Origin: Nocardioides sp. 1609
Lineage (GTDB): Bacteria > Actinomycetota > Actinomycetes > Propionibacteriales > Nocardioidaceae
Assembly (NCBI RefSeq): GCF_004522105.1
Contig: NZ_SPUJ01000009.1
Span: 1 to 64,000 of the forward strand
DNA: 64,000 nt
Direction of reading: 5' to 3'
Shown piece by piece: positions 41,038 through 48,337 of this stretch (positions within the stretch are counted from its first letter, which is position 1; each line of letters starts with the position of its first letter). The position numbers were made by a program, and so were the translations under genes. Under the pieces are notes generated by a model, which worked only from the letters and a program-made list of their open reading frames with translations, was not told the DNA's origin and did not search any database.

Positions 41038-42405
41038 GTGATCCGTACTCCACACATCCTCATCGTCGGTGGCGGCTACGCCGGCTTCTACGCCGCATGG
41101 CACCTCGAGAAGCGCCTCAAGCGGTCCGAGGCATCGGTGAGCATCCTCGATCCGCGTCCGTACATGACCTACCAGCCGTTCCTGCCGGAAGTGGTCGCGG
41201 GCTCGATCGAGGCGCGGCACGTGGCCGTGTCGCTGCGCAGGCACCTGCGACGCACGACCGTGCTGAGCGGACGCGCGACCTCCATCGACCACGGGAGCAG
41301 GTCCGTCCACGCGCAGATGAACGACGGCCGGGAGGTGACCCTGTCCTACGACCTCATCGTGGTCACCGCCGGGGCCGTCACCCGGACGCTGCCGGTGCCG
41401 GGCATCGCCGAGGTGGCGCTCGGCCTCAAGCACGTCGAGGAAGCCGTCGCGATCCGAGACACGTTCCTGACCGCGCTCGACCGAGCCGCGGCCCTGCCGG
41501 AGGGACCGGAACGCACCAGGGCACTGACCGTCACCTTCGTCGGGGGTGGCTTCGCCGGCGCCGAAGGGTTCGGCGAGCTGTTGAGCCTGTCGCGCGCCGC
41601 TCTGAAGAGGTACCCGGAGATCTCCCCCGACGAGCTCAGCTTCCACCTGGTGGAGGCGAGCGAACGCATCCTGCCCGAGGTCTCGACCAAGACCGGCGCC
41701 TGGGTGGTGCGGTCCCTCGAACGCCGGGGCGCCCGTGTCCACCTGAGGACGACCGTCACCTCGGCTGTAGGAGGCGAGGTCGTCCTGTCCTCGGGCGAGC
41801 GCTTCGAGTCCGACCTGATCGTGTGGACAGCCGGGACGGCGGCCAACCCGGTCGTGTCCCAGCGCACCGACCTGCCCGTCAACCAGCGTGGCCTGCTCAT
41901 CGTGCGCCCCGACCTTCGCGTCGGCTCCGACGAGCGCCCGGTGGTGGGGGCCTGGGCGGCAGGCGACGCCGCCGCAGTGCCAGACCTGACCCGCACCGCG
42001 TCCCCGCCCTACCTCTACACGGTGCCCAACGCGCAGCACGCGGTCCGTCAGGGCAAGCGGCTTGCCCGCAACATCACCAAGACACTCCGGGGCTCGGCGA
42101 CCCGTCCGTACCGACACCGCAGCCTCGGAGCCGTCGCGACGCTGGGACTGGGGACCGGGGTGTTCGAGGCCGGACCCGTGGCCCTCAAGGGATTCCTCGG
42201 GTGGCTGATCCACCGGGGCTACCAGGTCCTGGCCATCCCCACCTGGGAGCGCAAGATCAGAGTCGCCTCGGTCTGGTTCGCGGCACTCTTCCTGGGACGC
42301 GACATCGTGTCGCTGACCTCGGTCCAGCACCCCCGCCACGAGTTCGTCACCGGCGGCCGCCTCGAGCTCGACCCGCCGGAGTGGGACACCAGGAACGTCG
42401 CCTGA
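41038..42405 (+). CDS. ndh: Type II NADH:quinone oxidoreductase (NDH-2), gene 2 of the island
   Basis: A 455-aa full-length NDH-2: ILIVGGGYAGFYAAWHLEK (FAD), PRPYMTYQPFLPEVVAGSIE, VTFVGGGFAGAEGFGELLSL (NADH), VGAWAAGDAAAVPD, and PPYLYTVPNAQHAVRQGKRL, the quinone-site 'P...qhA.rqg' stretch. The C-terminal helices with KIRVASVWFAALFLGRDIV anchor it to the inner face of the membrane. Transfers electrons from NADH to (mena)quinone without pumping protons. AGGAGG precedes GTG 41038. It differs clearly from the two shorter NDH-like proteins nearby. Confidence 0.93.
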   Translation: MIRTPHILIVGGGYAGFYAAWHLEKRLKRSEASVSILDPRPYMTYQPFLPEVVAGSIEARHVAVSLRRHLRRTTVLSGRATSIDHGSRSVHAQMNDGREVTLSYDLIVVTAGAVTRTLPVPGIAEVALGLKHVEEAVAIRDTFLTALDRAAALPEGPERTRALTVTFVGGGFAGAEGFGELLSLSRAALKRYPEISPDELSFHLVEASERILPEVSTKTGAWVVRSLERRGARVHLRTTVTSAVGGEVVLSSGERFESDLIVWTAGTAANPVVSQRTDLPVNQRGLLIVRPDLRVGSDERPVVGAWAAGDAAAVPDLTRTASPPYLYTVPNAQHAVRQGKRLARNITKTLRGSATRPYRHRSLGAVATLGLGTGVFEAGPVALKGFLGWLIHRGYQVLAIPTWERKIRVASVWFAALFLGRDIVSLTSVQHPRHEFVTGGRLELDPPEWDTRNVA

Positions 42406-42511
42406 GCGGTGCGCACCGACGCCTCGCCGACGAGTCGCTCCCACCGGTGGTCGCACCTGCTCGGCGTGATCCCCGCGGCGGGGGTGTCCCGGATGACGTG
42501 ATGACGTGGTG

Positions 42512-43447
42512 TCAGTTCCAGAGCGTCAGCTTGTGCGGGTTCATGACGGTACGGATGTCGGAGATGAGACCGCCCACGACCTCGAGGGTGACCACTCCGA
42601 TGACGCGACCCTCGTCCCACAGCACGAAGCCGAGACCGTCCGGCGTCTCCTGTTCGCGCACGGCCGCGTGCGGGTTCCTCGCGAGGAGGTTCATGAAGAA
42701 GCTCACGACCCGGTCGGCCCCGACCACGGGCTTGCGCGCGGCGGTCACGACGCCGCCGCCGTCGGACCTCCAGACGACGTCCGGGTCCAGCACGGCCACC
42801 AGGCCGGCGATGTCGCCGTTGCGGGCAGCCGACGCGAAGGCGGTCACGACCTTGTCGTGCTCGGCTCGTGAGACCTGGCGGTCGCGCCCCTGCTGGACCC
42901 GCCGGCGGGCCGACGTGGCGAGCTGCCGACAGGCGGCCGGACTTCGTCCGACGATCTTCGCGATCTCGTTGAACGGCATCGCGAAGATGTCGTGCAGGAC
43001 GAACGACACACGTTCTGCAGCCGTCATCGATTCCAGGACGATGAGCAGAGCCGTGCTGACCGAGTCGTCGAGCGTGACCTGCTCGAGCGGGTCGGTGCCC
43101 GGCACGGACAAACCGGGGACTGCGTGGGCCGGGATGGGCTCCGGCAGCCACGGCCCGACGTAGGTCTCCCTCCTCCACCGTGCCGAGCTGAGGACGTTCA
43201 GGCACACGCGGCTGGCCACGCGGGTCAGCCACGCCGCGGGCACCTCGATCGCGTCCCGCTCGTCCTGGCTCAACCGGTACCAGCGGATGTAGGTCTCCTG
43301 GACCGCGTCCTCGGCCTCGGCCATGGTCCCGAGCATCCTGAACGCCAACGAGATGAGGTGCCGTCTCTCCTCCAGGACTCGGTCGCCCGGGTCCACGCCG
43401 TCCGCACCACGCGGATCCTCACTCGTCCCACCTGCAGAATCGTTCAC
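42512..43447 (-). CDS. sigJ: ECF41-family RNA polymerase sigma factor (SigJ-type), copy 2
   Basis: A 311-aa paralogue of the sigma factor at 34420-35358; long stretches are nearly identical (AEAEDAVQETYIRWYRLSQ, AWLTRVASRVCLN, GRSPAACRQLATSARRRVQQ, end NPHKLTLWN). Regions 2 and 4 and the SnoaL-like C-terminal domain are complete, with the ECF41 signatures WLPEP, DGGG and NPHKL. The N-terminal 20 residues differ. GTG 43447 follows GGAGG. P6 gives a short leader of about 17 bases, as in copy 1, so both copies look autoregulated. Divergent from the epimerase, the arrangement typical of ECF41 loci. Whether the two read the same promoters is unknown. Confidence 0.95.
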   Translation of the reverse strand: MNDSAGGTSEDPRGADGVDPGDRVLEERRHLISLAFRMLGTMAEAEDAVQETYIRWYRLSQDERDAIEVPAAWLTRVASRVCLNVLSSARWRRETYVGPWLPEPIPAHAVPGLSVPGTDPLEQVTLDDSVSTALLIVLESMTAAERVSFVLHDIFAMPFNEIAKIVGRSPAACRQLATSARRRVQQGRDRQVSRAEHDKVVTAFASAARNGDIAGLVAVLDPDVVWRSDGGGVVTAARKPVVGADRVVSFFMNLLARNPHAAVREQETPDGLGFVLWDEGRVIGVVTLEVVGGLISDIRTVMNPHKLTLWN

Positions 43448-43470
43448 CTTCGGACCTCCTCTGCGTGCTC

Positions 43471-43497
43471 GACCAGACAGGCCAGAGAGATGTGAGG
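43471..43497 (-). promoter_or_regulatory. ECF41-type promoter P6, before the second sigJ gene
   Basis: On the minus strand CCTCACA (43497-43491), 16 bases, GGTC (43474-43471). Its -35 is five bases from that of P7, giving the palindrome TGTGAGG-N5-CCTCACA. Confidence 0.75.
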
Positions 43498-43502
43498 TCG
43501 CC

Positions 43503-43529
43503 CCTCACATTCGCAGCTCGTGGCAGGTC
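43503..43529 (+). promoter_or_regulatory. ECF41-type promoter P7, before the epimerase gene
   Basis: CCTCACA (43503-43509), 16 bases, GGTC (43526-43529). Leader about 64 bases. Back-to-back with P6. Confidence 0.75.
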
Positions 43530-43599
43530 GTAGGGAGCAACCCACCGGGCGCCACGGCCACCGTCCGTCGGCGGGATCCAGGACGGAGAACGGAGACTC

Positions 43600-44436
43600 A
43601 TGCGCATCTTCCTTGCCGGCGGCACCGGGGTCATCGGCAGGAGGCTCGTCCCCGCACTCGTCACCGCCGGACACGAGGTCGTCGCCACCACCAGGCAGGT
43701 GGGAAACCTCGACCGGATCGAACGTCTGGGTGGCAGAGGTGTCGCAGTCGACGTGTTCGACCCCCCACGCCTGGACGAGGCGGTCGCCGAGGCGGCGCCG
43801 GACCTGGTGATGCACCAGTTGTCCGACCTGCGCCTCTTCGACACCGAGGCGACGGCCCGCATCAGACGTGAGGGCACGGCCCACCTCATCACTGCCGCCC
43901 GACGGTCCGGGGTCAGCAGGATCGTGGTCCAGAGCATCGCCTGGGCCTACCAGGACGGTGACGGCCTGGCAGACGAGGACGAACCCGTCGAGGCCGGATC
44001 CGCCGTCGCCGCCATGGAGGACCTTGCGCGTACCCTCGCCAGACCGACGATCCTGCGCTACGGGTGGTGGTACGGGCCTGACACCTGGTACGCCGAAGGA
44101 GGACGGATCGCCGACGCCGTGGCCGAGGGCCTCCTTCCGGCCACGCGCACGATCAACTCGTTCGTCCACATCGACGACGCCGTCGCGGCGACCGTCGCGG
44201 CGATCGACTGGCCGGCCGGCGCCTACAACATCGTCGACGACGAGCCCGCTCCTGCCACGGAGTGGCTGCCCAGCTACGCGGCCGCGATCGGCGCCCCACC
44301 CCCGACGTCGACCACGTGGTCAAGCGGCCGGCCCGGAGGACGCGGCGCGTCCAACGCCAAGGCCAGGGCTGCCGGCTGGGTCCCGACATACACCACCTGG
44401 CGCTCCGGCTTCTGCGTCGACGGGCTGCGGGACTGA
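43600..44436 (+). CDS. NAD-dependent epimerase/dehydratase family protein
   Basis: A 278-aa extended short-chain dehydrogenase. Cofactor motif RIFLAGGTGVIGRRLVPAL at the N-terminus; QSIAWAYQDGDGLADEDEP precedes the YxxxK-like region, but a canonical YxxxK is not visible, so it may be an atypical, catalytically altered SDR. The C-terminus (ASNAKARAAGWVPTY) matches the 'skA.r.LGW.P' end of sugar-epimerase-like proteins. GGAGA precedes ATG 43600. Epimerases are among the three classic neighbours of ECF41 genes (with carboxymuconolactone decarboxylases and oxidoreductases). A broken copy lies at about 51.37-51.54 kb. Confidence 0.88.
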   Translation: MRIFLAGGTGVIGRRLVPALVTAGHEVVATTRQVGNLDRIERLGGRGVAVDVFDPPRLDEAVAEAAPDLVMHQLSDLRLFDTEATARIRREGTAHLITAARRSGVSRIVVQSIAWAYQDGDGLADEDEPVEAGSAVAAMEDLARTLARPTILRYGWWYGPDTWYAEGGRIADAVAEGLLPATRTINSFVHIDDAVAATVAAIDWPAGAYNIVDDEPAPATEWLPSYAAAIGAPPPTSTTWSSGRPGGRGASNAKARAAGWVPTYTTWRSGFCVDGLRD

Positions 44437-44508
44437 TCGGTGACGCGGTCAGGTCCCGAGCCAACGCTCCAGGACGGGCGGCCGGGCTCGCCCGCGCGTC
44501 GGGGGAGC

Positions 44509-45021
44509 TCAGCGCAGGTCGTGTCCTTCTCCTCGGGCAGGATCCCGCTGTCGGCTGAGCCCGCCGTGGATCGCTGCAACAACGCCGGACCCGATGTCGT
44601 CGCTGACGTCTACCGCCAGGTCGGCCAGCGTGACTGCACCGAGAGCGGCACGCCACGCCTCCTCTGCCGCGTGCATGACAGCGGCGACGGCGCAGGGCCC
44701 CACGCATGCCTCGGACGGGGCAGCCAACGGGCCGCGCTGCCGGATCTCGGTGCAGCGGAACGCGTACTCCGACCCGCCGACGGCCTGCACCACGTCGAGC
44801 ACGCTGATCCCGGTGGCGGGACGGGCCAGCCGGTACCCGCCAGATCGACCCTGGGCGGAGGTCAGCAGCCCGGCTCTGGCCAGCAGCTGCAGCTGCTTGG
44901 CCAGGTAGGTGGGTGACAGGTCGAGGATGACGGCCAGCCCTGCTGCGGGGACCGAGCGCTGCGCTGCGGCCAGCACGAGACAGCAGGACAGGGCCCGTTC
45001 CACGCCGATCGACAGCTTCAC
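44509..45021 (-). CDS. Rrf2 family transcriptional regulator
   Basis: A 170-aa winged-helix regulator. N-terminal HTH: KLSIGVERALSCCLVLAAAQ, LDLSPTYLAKQLQLLARAG and the wing GRSGGYRLARPATGI, all Rrf2 signatures. Three cysteines in the C-terminal half (RCTEIRQRGPL, then SEACVGPCAV) stand where IscR/NsrR-type members bind an Fe-S cluster, but the spacing (C-x17-C-x3-C by my count) is unlike IscR, so cluster binding is uncertain. GTG 45021 follows GGAGG. No ECF41-type promoter precedes it. It is convergent to the epimerase and could sense redox or NO for the island. Confidence 0.88.
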   Translation of the reverse strand: MKLSIGVERALSCCLVLAAAQRSVPAAGLAVILDLSPTYLAKQLQLLARAGLLTSAQGRSGGYRLARPATGISVLDVVQAVGGSEYAFRCTEIRQRGPLAAPSEACVGPCAVAAVMHAAEEAWRAALGAVTLADLAVDVSDDIGSGVVAAIHGGLSRQRDPARGEGHDLR

Positions 45022-45183
45022 CGGTCACCTCCCGGACCAGGGACGAACCACCACCGACGTGGTCCCCGGTGCGCACTGCCGGCGACCGGGCCAGGGACTC
45101 CTCGCGCCGTCCGCGACGGGGGACCCGCACGGCGCTCGAGAGCAACCAGGTTCCTCGCCCCCGACGGCTCGCACGTGCGCGTG

Positions 45184-46383
45184 TCACGCGGCGCGGCGGG
45201 AGCTCTTGGGTGGCTTGGCCCAGCGATACGTGCCGGCGCGGATCCGCTCCCACGCGAGGATCGATCTCGCGTACCTGTTGTTCAGCTCGTTGAACACCGC
45301 GGCAGGCCTGCCGGTGAGAACGGTGCCGCTGGGGGTGTCGTCGAACCGGGTCCGTTGCACCAGCCCGTCACCGGGCCCCAGGCTCATCGCCAGGACGAGG
45401 TACGCGAGCCCGAACGGGTCGGGTGCGCGTCCTTCGAGTCCCGCGATGATCGTGGCGGCAGCATGACCGCCCTGGGGGACCGCTGTCGCACACGCCATCC
45501 GCAGCGTCTCGCCAGCGGGACCGTCGACGAGGCTTCCGTCACCCGCACCGAGGATGTCTGGATGTCTCGCGGTCCGCAGGTACTCGTCGACGATGAGCCG
45601 GCCGGACCGGTCCACGTCCAGGCCGCTGTCCCGGGCGAGAGTGGGCACCGCGAACGAGGCGGCCCACACGACGCAGTCTGCGGCGATGTCGTCGCCGTCG
45701 ACCGTGCGAACACCGGTCCGGGTCACCTCGCCAACCGGGGTGCGCTCGAAGACGCGCACGTGCGACATCGCCTCGGCCCGCTCGAGGTAGGTGCGCGCCT
45801 TCACCGAGAGGGTCGGGCCGAGCTGGGACGAGGTGACCATGCTGAGTCGGAGGTTCGGTCGTAGCGTGGCGAGCTCCGTGACGAGCTCGATGGCGGTCGC
45901 TCCTCCACCGACGACGAGAACGGACGCGTCGTCGGGAACCTCGGCGAGCCGACCTCGGAAGGCATGTGCTGCCTCCAGGCTGGAGATGCTGTGGGCGTAC
46001 TGCGCTGCGCCGGGCACCGCGGTGGCGGGAACACCACTGCCGACGGCGTACACCAGGGTGTCGTAGCGCTCGGCCCAAGGCAGGTTCGACGCGGTGTCGA
46101 CACCGTGGATCCGGTGCTCGTCGGGTCGGATCGACGTCACGCTGGCGAGCCGGAGCTCCACCGACGGCTCGAGCAGGGAGCGCAGGGAGTGGCGTGTGGC
46201 CGGCTCCGCGTCGGTCCTGGCTGCGACTTCGTGAAGACGGATCCGTTCGACGAACGACGCGATCGGGTTGACCAGCGTGATCCGCGCTCGTGACTTCAGC
46301 TTCCCCGCGAGCCGGTTGGCGCACAGGATGCCGGCGTAGCCACCGCCGATGATGATGATGCGTCGAGGTTCGCAGTTGGTCAT
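45184..46383 (-). CDS. NDH-type FAD/NAD(P)-dependent oxidoreductase 3
   Basis: A 399-aa flavoprotein, paralogue of the one at 37811-38992. FAD motif IIIIGGGYAGILCANRLA, shared VERIRLHEVA, second nucleotide motif VLVVGGGATAIELVTELA, and GAGDGSLVDGPAGETLRMAC. The C-terminus (WERIRAGTYRWAKPPKSSRR) is basic and may touch the membrane. ATG 46383 lies only eight bases after the P8 -10 element, so the mRNA is nearly leaderless; AAGGG sits too close for a normal ribosome site. Electron acceptor unknown. Confidence 0.88.
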   Translation of the reverse strand: MTNCEPRRIIIIGGGYAGILCANRLAGKLKSRARITLVNPIASFVERIRLHEVAARTDAEPATRHSLRSLLEPSVELRLASVTSIRPDEHRIHGVDTASNLPWAERYDTLVYAVGSGVPATAVPGAAQYAHSISSLEAAHAFRGRLAEVPDDASVLVVGGGATAIELVTELATLRPNLRLSMVTSSQLGPTLSVKARTYLERAEAMSHVRVFERTPVGEVTRTGVRTVDGDDIAADCVVWAASFAVPTLARDSGLDVDRSGRLIVDEYLRTARHPDILGAGDGSLVDGPAGETLRMACATAVPQGGHAAATIIAGLEGRAPDPFGLAYLVLAMSLGPGDGLVQRTRFDDTPSGTVLTGRPAAVFNELNNRYARSILAWERIRAGTYRWAKPPKSSRRAA

Positions 46384-46391
46384 GGTCCCTT

Positions 46392-46418
46392 GACGATCCC
46401 GGGTCGTCATTTGTGAGG
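46392..46418 (-). promoter_or_regulatory. ECF41-type promoter P8, before NDH-type gene 3
   Basis: On the minus strand CCTCACA (46418-46412), 16 bases, CGTC (46395-46392), the closest match to the published ECF41 -10. Transcription would start at or just before the ATG. Confidence 0.75.
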
Positions 46419-46511
46419 TCCGCGTCGGCCGGAGATCGCTGGGAGGCGTGGCCGGCCCGACCCGGAGCGGCGGGCTCGCGCTGCGCGGAGAGCGACGTGA
46501 AGGACGACCTG

Positions 46512-47837
46512 CTAGCCGTCGACGACGACCTGCACGGGATTCCCCCTGGTGTCGGCCCCGCCTCGGACGCCGGTGTCGATCGTCTGACCCATGCGTTCGC
46601 GCTTGGTGCGCAGGTAGCGCCGGTTGTGCACGGTCTCGAACGCGGGGAGGGCGACGCGTTCGACGACCGTCAGGCCGTGACGGACCAACGCGGCGAGCTT
46701 GTCGGAGTTGTTGGTGATGAGCCGCACCCGCTGCACGCCCAGCTGCCTCAGGATGTGTGCTGCCGAGTCGTAGCGTCGTGCGTCGACGGGCAAGCCCTGT
46801 GCGGTGTTGGCGTCGACGGTGTCGAGGCCGGTCTCCTGCAGCGAGTAGGCGTGGATCTTCGGTCCCAGGCCGATGCCTCGTCCCTCGTGTCCGCGGAGGT
46901 AGACGACCACTCCGGCGCCCGCCTGGGCGATGGCGATCATGGATTGCTCGAGCTGGGTCCCGCAGTCACAGCGCAGGGAGCCGATGATGTCGCCGGTGAG
47001 GCACTCGCTGTGGATGCGGACGAGTACGCCGCCTTCCTCCGCGCCCGGTCCTGCGAGATCACCCATGGTGAGGACCAGGTGTTCGGCGTCGTCGCTGTAC
47101 GACTGGAAGACAGCTGCCTCGAAGTTGCCGAACGCGGTGGGCATGGCAGCAGAGCTCACCCGACGAACGTGACGGAACTCGGGGTCGCGGTATCGGACGA
47201 GGTCGGCTACGGACGTGAGCGGGATGCCGTGCCGGGCGGCGAACCGCCGCAGCTCGCCGGTTCGCATCATCGATCCGTCGCCTGAGACGACTTCTCCGAT
47301 GAGGCCTACCGGGGTTCGGCCGGCGAGCTCGAGCAGGTCGACCGCAGCTTCGGTGTGCCCGGATCGTTCGAGGACGCCCCCGGCACGGGCTCGGAGCGGA
47401 AAGACGTGACCTGGTCGCCGCAGGTCGCTGGCCGACGTCGAGGTGTCCGCGAGCGCCCGGAACGTCCGCGCGCGATCGCGGGCTGAGACGCCGGTGCCTG
47501 CGCTCCTGTGGTCGACCGTGATCGTGAACGCGGTCTCGTGGCTGTCGGTGTTCTGCGCGACCATCGGTGGGAGTCCGAGGAGGTCGGCGTGATCCTCGGT
47601 CATCGGGGCGCACAGGATGCCTGTGGTGTGCCGAACGACGAACGCGACCTGTTCGGCCGTGGCTGTCTCCGCGGCCAGGAGGAGGTCTCCCTCGTTCTCG
47701 CGGTCCTCGTGGTCGACGACCAGCACCATGCCGCCCCTGACGAGCGCTTCGACGGCCCGTTCGACGTGGGTGACCCACGAGGTGCCGGTGGTGGTGGGGT
47801 CGGCTGCGGTCGTCGGCTCCTCGGAACTCGTGGTCAT
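46512..47837 (-). CDS. ribBA: Bifunctional 3,4-dihydroxy-2-butanone-4-phosphate synthase/GTP cyclohydrolase II
   Basis: A 441-aa riboflavin-pathway enzyme catalysing its two entry steps. Residues 20-225 are DHBP synthase: DHEDRENEGDLLLAAE, RRPGHVFPLRARAGGV and RSGHTEAAVDLLELAG hold the catalytic and metal residues. Residues 226-430 are GTP cyclohydrolase II: SECLTGDIIGSLRCDCGTQL gives the three zinc cysteines, YLRGHEGRGIGLGPKI the active site. Both halves look intact. AGGAGG precedes ATG 47837. It stands alone, not in a rib operon, and the ECF41-type promoter P9 lies about 260 bases upstream. The role here is probably to raise flavin supply for the flavoproteins of the island. Confidence 0.96.
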   Translation of the reverse strand: MTTSSEEPTTAADPTTTGTSWVTHVERAVEALVRGGMVLVVDHEDRENEGDLLLAAETATAEQVAFVVRHTTGILCAPMTEDHADLLGLPPMVAQNTDSHETAFTITVDHRSAGTGVSARDRARTFRALADTSTSASDLRRPGHVFPLRARAGGVLERSGHTEAAVDLLELAGRTPVGLIGEVVSGDGSMMRTGELRRFAARHGIPLTSVADLVRYRDPEFRHVRRVSSAAMPTAFGNFEAAVFQSYSDDAEHLVLTMGDLAGPGAEEGGVLVRIHSECLTGDIIGSLRCDCGTQLEQSMIAIAQAGAGVVVYLRGHEGRGIGLGPKIHAYSLQETGLDTVDANTAQGLPVDARRYDSAAHILRQLGVQRVRLITNNSDKLAALVRHGLTVVERVALPAFETVHNRRYLRTKRERMGQTIDTGVRGGADTRGNPVQVVVDG

Positions 47838-48092
47838 GGGTGCCTCCTGGGTTCGGCGCGCAGCGGGACGACGCACGGCAGCAGTGCTGCGGGACGGTGG
47901 TCTGGACGGTGGTCGGGGCGGGGGCGCCTCGCGGATCGTCGCCGGGGCGGTGCGCGCCGGCCGGCTTGGGCGCCCGTCACCGCCGTCAGACGCCGGTCAC
48001 GACGGCTGTCGTGCGCCAGCAGGCCGCGGTCGGACGTCGTCGTGCCGTGCATCTCGCCTCCAGCGCCGTCGAGCCGTCTCGATCACCGTCAT

Positions 48093-48119
48093 GACCGGGC
48101 GACCTCGGCGGATGTGAGC
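48093..48119 (-). promoter_or_regulatory. ECF41-type promoter P9, before ribBA
   Basis: On the minus strand GCTCACA (48119-48113), 16 bases, GGTC (48096-48093). Start site would be near 48086. Confidence 0.65.
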
Positions 48120-48197
48120 AGCGCACGGTGCGGCACACCTCGTGATCCGCCCCACCTGGTGAGCGAGACGGCACCACCGTCGCGATGCGGCTGACAG

Positions 48198-48224
48198 CCT
48201 CACGATCGAGGTCCGGCTGCGGTC
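48198..48224 (+). promoter_or_regulatory. ECF41-type promoter P10, distal promoter of the unknown/cytochrome b operon
   Basis: CCTCACG (48198-48204), 16 bases, GGTC (48221-48224). About 110 bases before the ATG at 48338. Confidence 0.6.
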
Positions 48225-48245
48225 AGAGGTGATGAGGGGGTTGAC

Positions 48246-48272
48246 CCTCACATCATCCAGGAGGCACACGTG
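48246..48272 (+). promoter_or_regulatory. ECF41-type promoter P11, proximal promoter of the unknown/cytochrome b operon
   Basis: CCTCACA (48246-48252), 16 bases, CGTG (48269-48272). The -10 deviates in its last base. About 60 bases of leader. Confidence 0.55.
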
Positions 48273-48337
48273 ACGAGTGTGGGTAGAGCGCGGTACGCCG
48301 CGTGCGACAGCCGCAGCATGGTCCGAGGGACCCGGCG

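Larger units (their letters stand above)
47838..48337. other. 500-bp divergent intergenic region between ribBA and the unknown/cytochrome b operon
   Basis: No coding region is supported here. It holds one ECF41-type promoter toward ribBA (P9) and two in tandem toward the plus-strand operon (P10, P11). The roughly 250-base ribBA leader has no FMN-riboswitch (RFN) core. Its rest is hairpin-prone GC-rich sequence of no assigned role. Confidence 0.6.

Noticed and set aside
42407..42418. 12-bp palindrome CGGTGCGCACCG after the NDH-2 gene
   Set aside because: Too short to support a terminator or operator on its own, and a continuous palindrome leaves few bases for a loop.
44437..45183. ECF41-type promoter for the Rrf2 gene
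   Set aside because: No TCAC-N16-GTC arrangement is present in the gap before its start.
47838..48086. FMN riboswitch in the ribBA leader
   Set aside because: I looked for the conserved RFN core (AGGGTGAAATTCCC-like and later CCGGT/GTCC blocks) in the leader and did not see it.
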